Source of the DNA: JBCCHY01 sp039028495 | GTDB lineage: Bacteria > Patescibacteriota > Saccharimonadia > Saccharimonadales > VXPC01 | Assembly: GCA_039028495.1 (NCBI GenBank) | Contig: JBCCHY010000014.1 | Coordinates: 1-22,130, forward strand | Reading direction: 5' to 3' | DNA length: 22,130 bases | Shown: positions 21,741-22,130 of the stretch, piece after piece | How positions within the stretch are numbered: the stretch's first letter is position 1 | How the letters are laid out: each line of letters opens with the position of its first letter | The notes under the pieces: model-generated | The model's database searches: none | What the model was told of the DNA's origin: nothing | The model's input: the letters and a program-made list of their open reading frames with translations, nothing else | Translations under genes and position numbers: made by a program

Positions 21741-21795
21741 CTTAAACCCCTGGATGACTTCAGGCCAAAGAAAATACCCACCAGGTGGTGGGCAC
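21741..21795 (-). repeat. Copy A of a ~55-bp direct repeat (hairpin plus terminator-like element)
   Basis: Copy A aligns without gaps to copy B at 21911-21965, exactly 170 bp away. The shared blocks are CCCCTGG, then CAGGCCAAAGAAAA, then a GC-rich hairpin. The hairpin arms differ between copies but stay self-complementary (CCCACC/GGTGGG in A, CCGC/GCGG in B), as expected if RNA structure is kept. On the minus strand the order is GC hairpin, T-rich run, GGCCTG...CCAGGGG. Confidence 0.7.
21767..21792 (-). terminator. Rho-independent terminator-like hairpin in copy A
   Basis: On the minus strand a perfect 16-bp palindrome (CCCACCACCTGGTGGG, 21792-21777) is followed by TATTTTCTTT. It would end a minus-strand transcript coming from the tRNA-Phe side, upstream of the promoter at 21723-21728. 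Confidence 0.6.
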
Positions 21796-21835
21796 TTTCT
21801 GGCGAACGCCTCTCAGACAGCGCTTCGCTAACTCA

Positions 21836-21879
21836 ATTGATTGCCAGATCGAATGCAAGCATTCGCTGCTGGAATCAAT
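21836..21879. repeat. Interrupted 18-bp hairpin in the structured region
   Basis: Three nested stems line up: ATTGATT (21836-21842) with AATCAAT (21873-21879), CCAG (21844-21847) with CTGG (21869-21872), and CGAATGC (21850-21856) with GCATTCG (21859-21865), the last closing on two bases. No open frame explains it. It may be part of a small structured RNA, probably transcribed from the minus strand. Confidence 0.55.
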
Positions 21880-21910
21880 ATCATGAACTGTCGGCTACGG
21901 CCAATCTCAG

Positions 21911-21965
21911 CTCAAGCCCCTGGGCACACCCAGGCCAAAGAAAAAGTCCGCCCGGCGGGGGCCCC
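21911..21965 (-). repeat. Copy B of the ~55-bp direct repeat
   Basis: This is the partner of copy A at 21741-21795. It includes the hairpin CCTGGG/CCCAGG (21919-21934), the shared CAGGCCAAAGAAAA block, and a GC-rich hairpin (CCGCCCGGCGG at 21948-21958). Together with copy A it brackets a 115-bp structured spacer. Confidence 0.7.
21935..21959 (-). terminator. Rho-independent terminator-like hairpin in copy B
   Basis: On the minus strand the CCGC/GCGG hairpin (21958-21948) is followed by ACTTTTTCTTT. It lies ~110 nt past the tRNA-Phe 3' end in the direction of transcription. Confidence 0.5.
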
Positions 21966-21986
21966 ACAAAGCTCTGCTTTGTAGGG
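21962..21986. repeat. Hairpin between tRNA-Phe and copy B
   Basis: ACAAAGC (21966-21972) pairs with GCTTTGT (21976-21982) around a TCT loop. The stem extends by three G-C pairs (21962-21964 with 21984-21986) after one mismatch. Confidence 0.55.
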
Positions 21987-21993
21987 AGAAGGA

Positions 21994-22066
21994 GAATACA
22001 AAAAGAACTTCCTGCTTTTTCTGCTACTTGTTCGCAGAAAAACTTGGAAGTTCTTTGTACGTATTC
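21994..22066 (-). terminator. Long hairpin directly behind tRNA-Phe, probable terminator or processing structure
   Basis: Three stems are nested: GAATAC/GTATTC (21994-21999 with 22061-22066), AAAGAACTTCC/GGAAGTTCTTT (22002-22012 with 22046-22056) and TTTTTCTGC/GCAGAAAAA (22016-22024 with 22034-22042), 26 bp in all. On the minus strand the GAACTTCC/GGAAGTTC stem is followed by TTTTTG. It starts 4 nt after the tRNA CCA. Confidence 0.65.
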
Positions 22067-22070
22067 AACG

Positions 22071-22130
22071 TGGTGGCGCCTCTCAGACTTGAACTGAGGA
22101 CACACGGAGCTTCAATCCGATGCTCTACCA
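22071..22130 (-). tRNA. tRNA-Phe (anticodon GAA), 3' part; 5' end outside window
   Basis: On the minus strand the visible part runs from the D loop (TGGTAGAGC, so G18 and G19 are normal) through the anticodon stem-loop TTGAAGC (anticodon GAA) to the T arm CTCAG-TTCAAGT-CTGAG (normal C56). It ends with acceptor strand AGGCGCC, A73 and an encoded CCA at 22073-22071. Position 27 and 43 form a U/U mismatch at the top of the anticodon stem. The acceptor 5' strand and part of the D arm are missing because the window ends. Confidence 0.92.

Noticed and set aside
21800..21880. Possible integron attC site or CRISPR-like unit
   Set aside because: The nested stems superficially resemble attC, but the paired GTTRRRY/RYYYAAC core sites are not there. 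There are only two repeat copies, far from a CRISPR array.
21740..22066. Possible tmRNA, RNase P RNA or SRP RNA
   Set aside because: None of the conserved cores I know for these RNAs (tmRNA tRNA-like ends and tag frame, RNase P P4 strands, SRP GGAA tetraloop region) is present on either strand.
21837..22105. Open frames on both strands across the region behind tRNA-Phe
   Set aside because: They run into the tRNA gene, have no start signals, and their composition follows the inverted repeats. The region is better read as non-coding structured DNA.

Overview
The window looks like a stretch of small, densely packed bacterial chromosome of moderate GC content, from a Patescibacteria/CPR lineage and most likely Saccharibacteria (TM7). 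That placement is inferred from the gene set and from translation signals, not from a marker tree: a single-domain MutY-like glycosylase without an Fe-S cluster, single-pass anchored enzymes, many lineage-specific unknown proteins, and first genes that start almost on top of their -10 boxes. The standard code fits, because UGA acts as a stop and no gene needs it as sense. No insertion sequence, prophage, integrase or CRISPR array is visible.

Layout, left to right. 1-1059: the 3' part of a PLP-dependent cysteine-synthase-type enzyme fused to a rhodanese domain. 1081-3136: a divergent pair, a TyrA-like dehydrogenase (-) and an asparaginase-type amidohydrolase (+), sharing a mirror-image promoter region. 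3129-5377: a two-gene minus-strand operon of unrecognised proteins. 5449-9345: plus-strand MutY-like glycosylase, membrane-anchored flavin amine oxidase, and the translational GTPase TypA/BipA. 9431-11323: a DUF1761 membrane protein and, convergent to it, an AarF/UbiB-type kinase. 11460-13156: an ECF-type sigma factor translationally coupled to a single-pass membrane protein that may be its regulator, closed by a palindromic terminator. 13284-15289 (-): a surface-anchored GH3 (NagZ-like) glycosidase, a DUF2200 protein and a two-TM protein. 15354-18418 (+): a three-gene overlapping operon of a PF03773-type permease, its DUF1980 partner, and an anchored Ig-like plus repeat-domain protein. 18441-19970 (-): an orphan protein resembling PEP synthase/PPDK in both its ATP-grasp and phosphohistidine parts. 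20106-20182 (-): tRNA-Gly(GCC) with a promoter and terminator. 20306-21712: a small unknown gene (+), then trmB (-) coupled to a small anchored protein. 21713-22066: a gene-free, strongly structured stretch. 22071-22130 (-): the 3' part of tRNA-Phe(GAA), running off the window.

Two things stand out at the level of the whole window. First, at least ten genes that begin transcription units have a TATAAT or TATACT box 6-10 nt before the start codon and no Shine-Dalgarno sequence, so they appear leaderless or nearly so. Genes inside operons instead carry good Shine-Dalgarno sequences or overlap the upstream stop. Second, the two tRNA loci are unusual. tRNA-Gly carries U19 and A56 in place of the near-universal G19 and C56 elbow pair. 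Both tRNAs are followed by large inverted repeats, by copies of a CCTGG...CCAGGGG hairpin, and by short exact duplicates of their own 3' halves.
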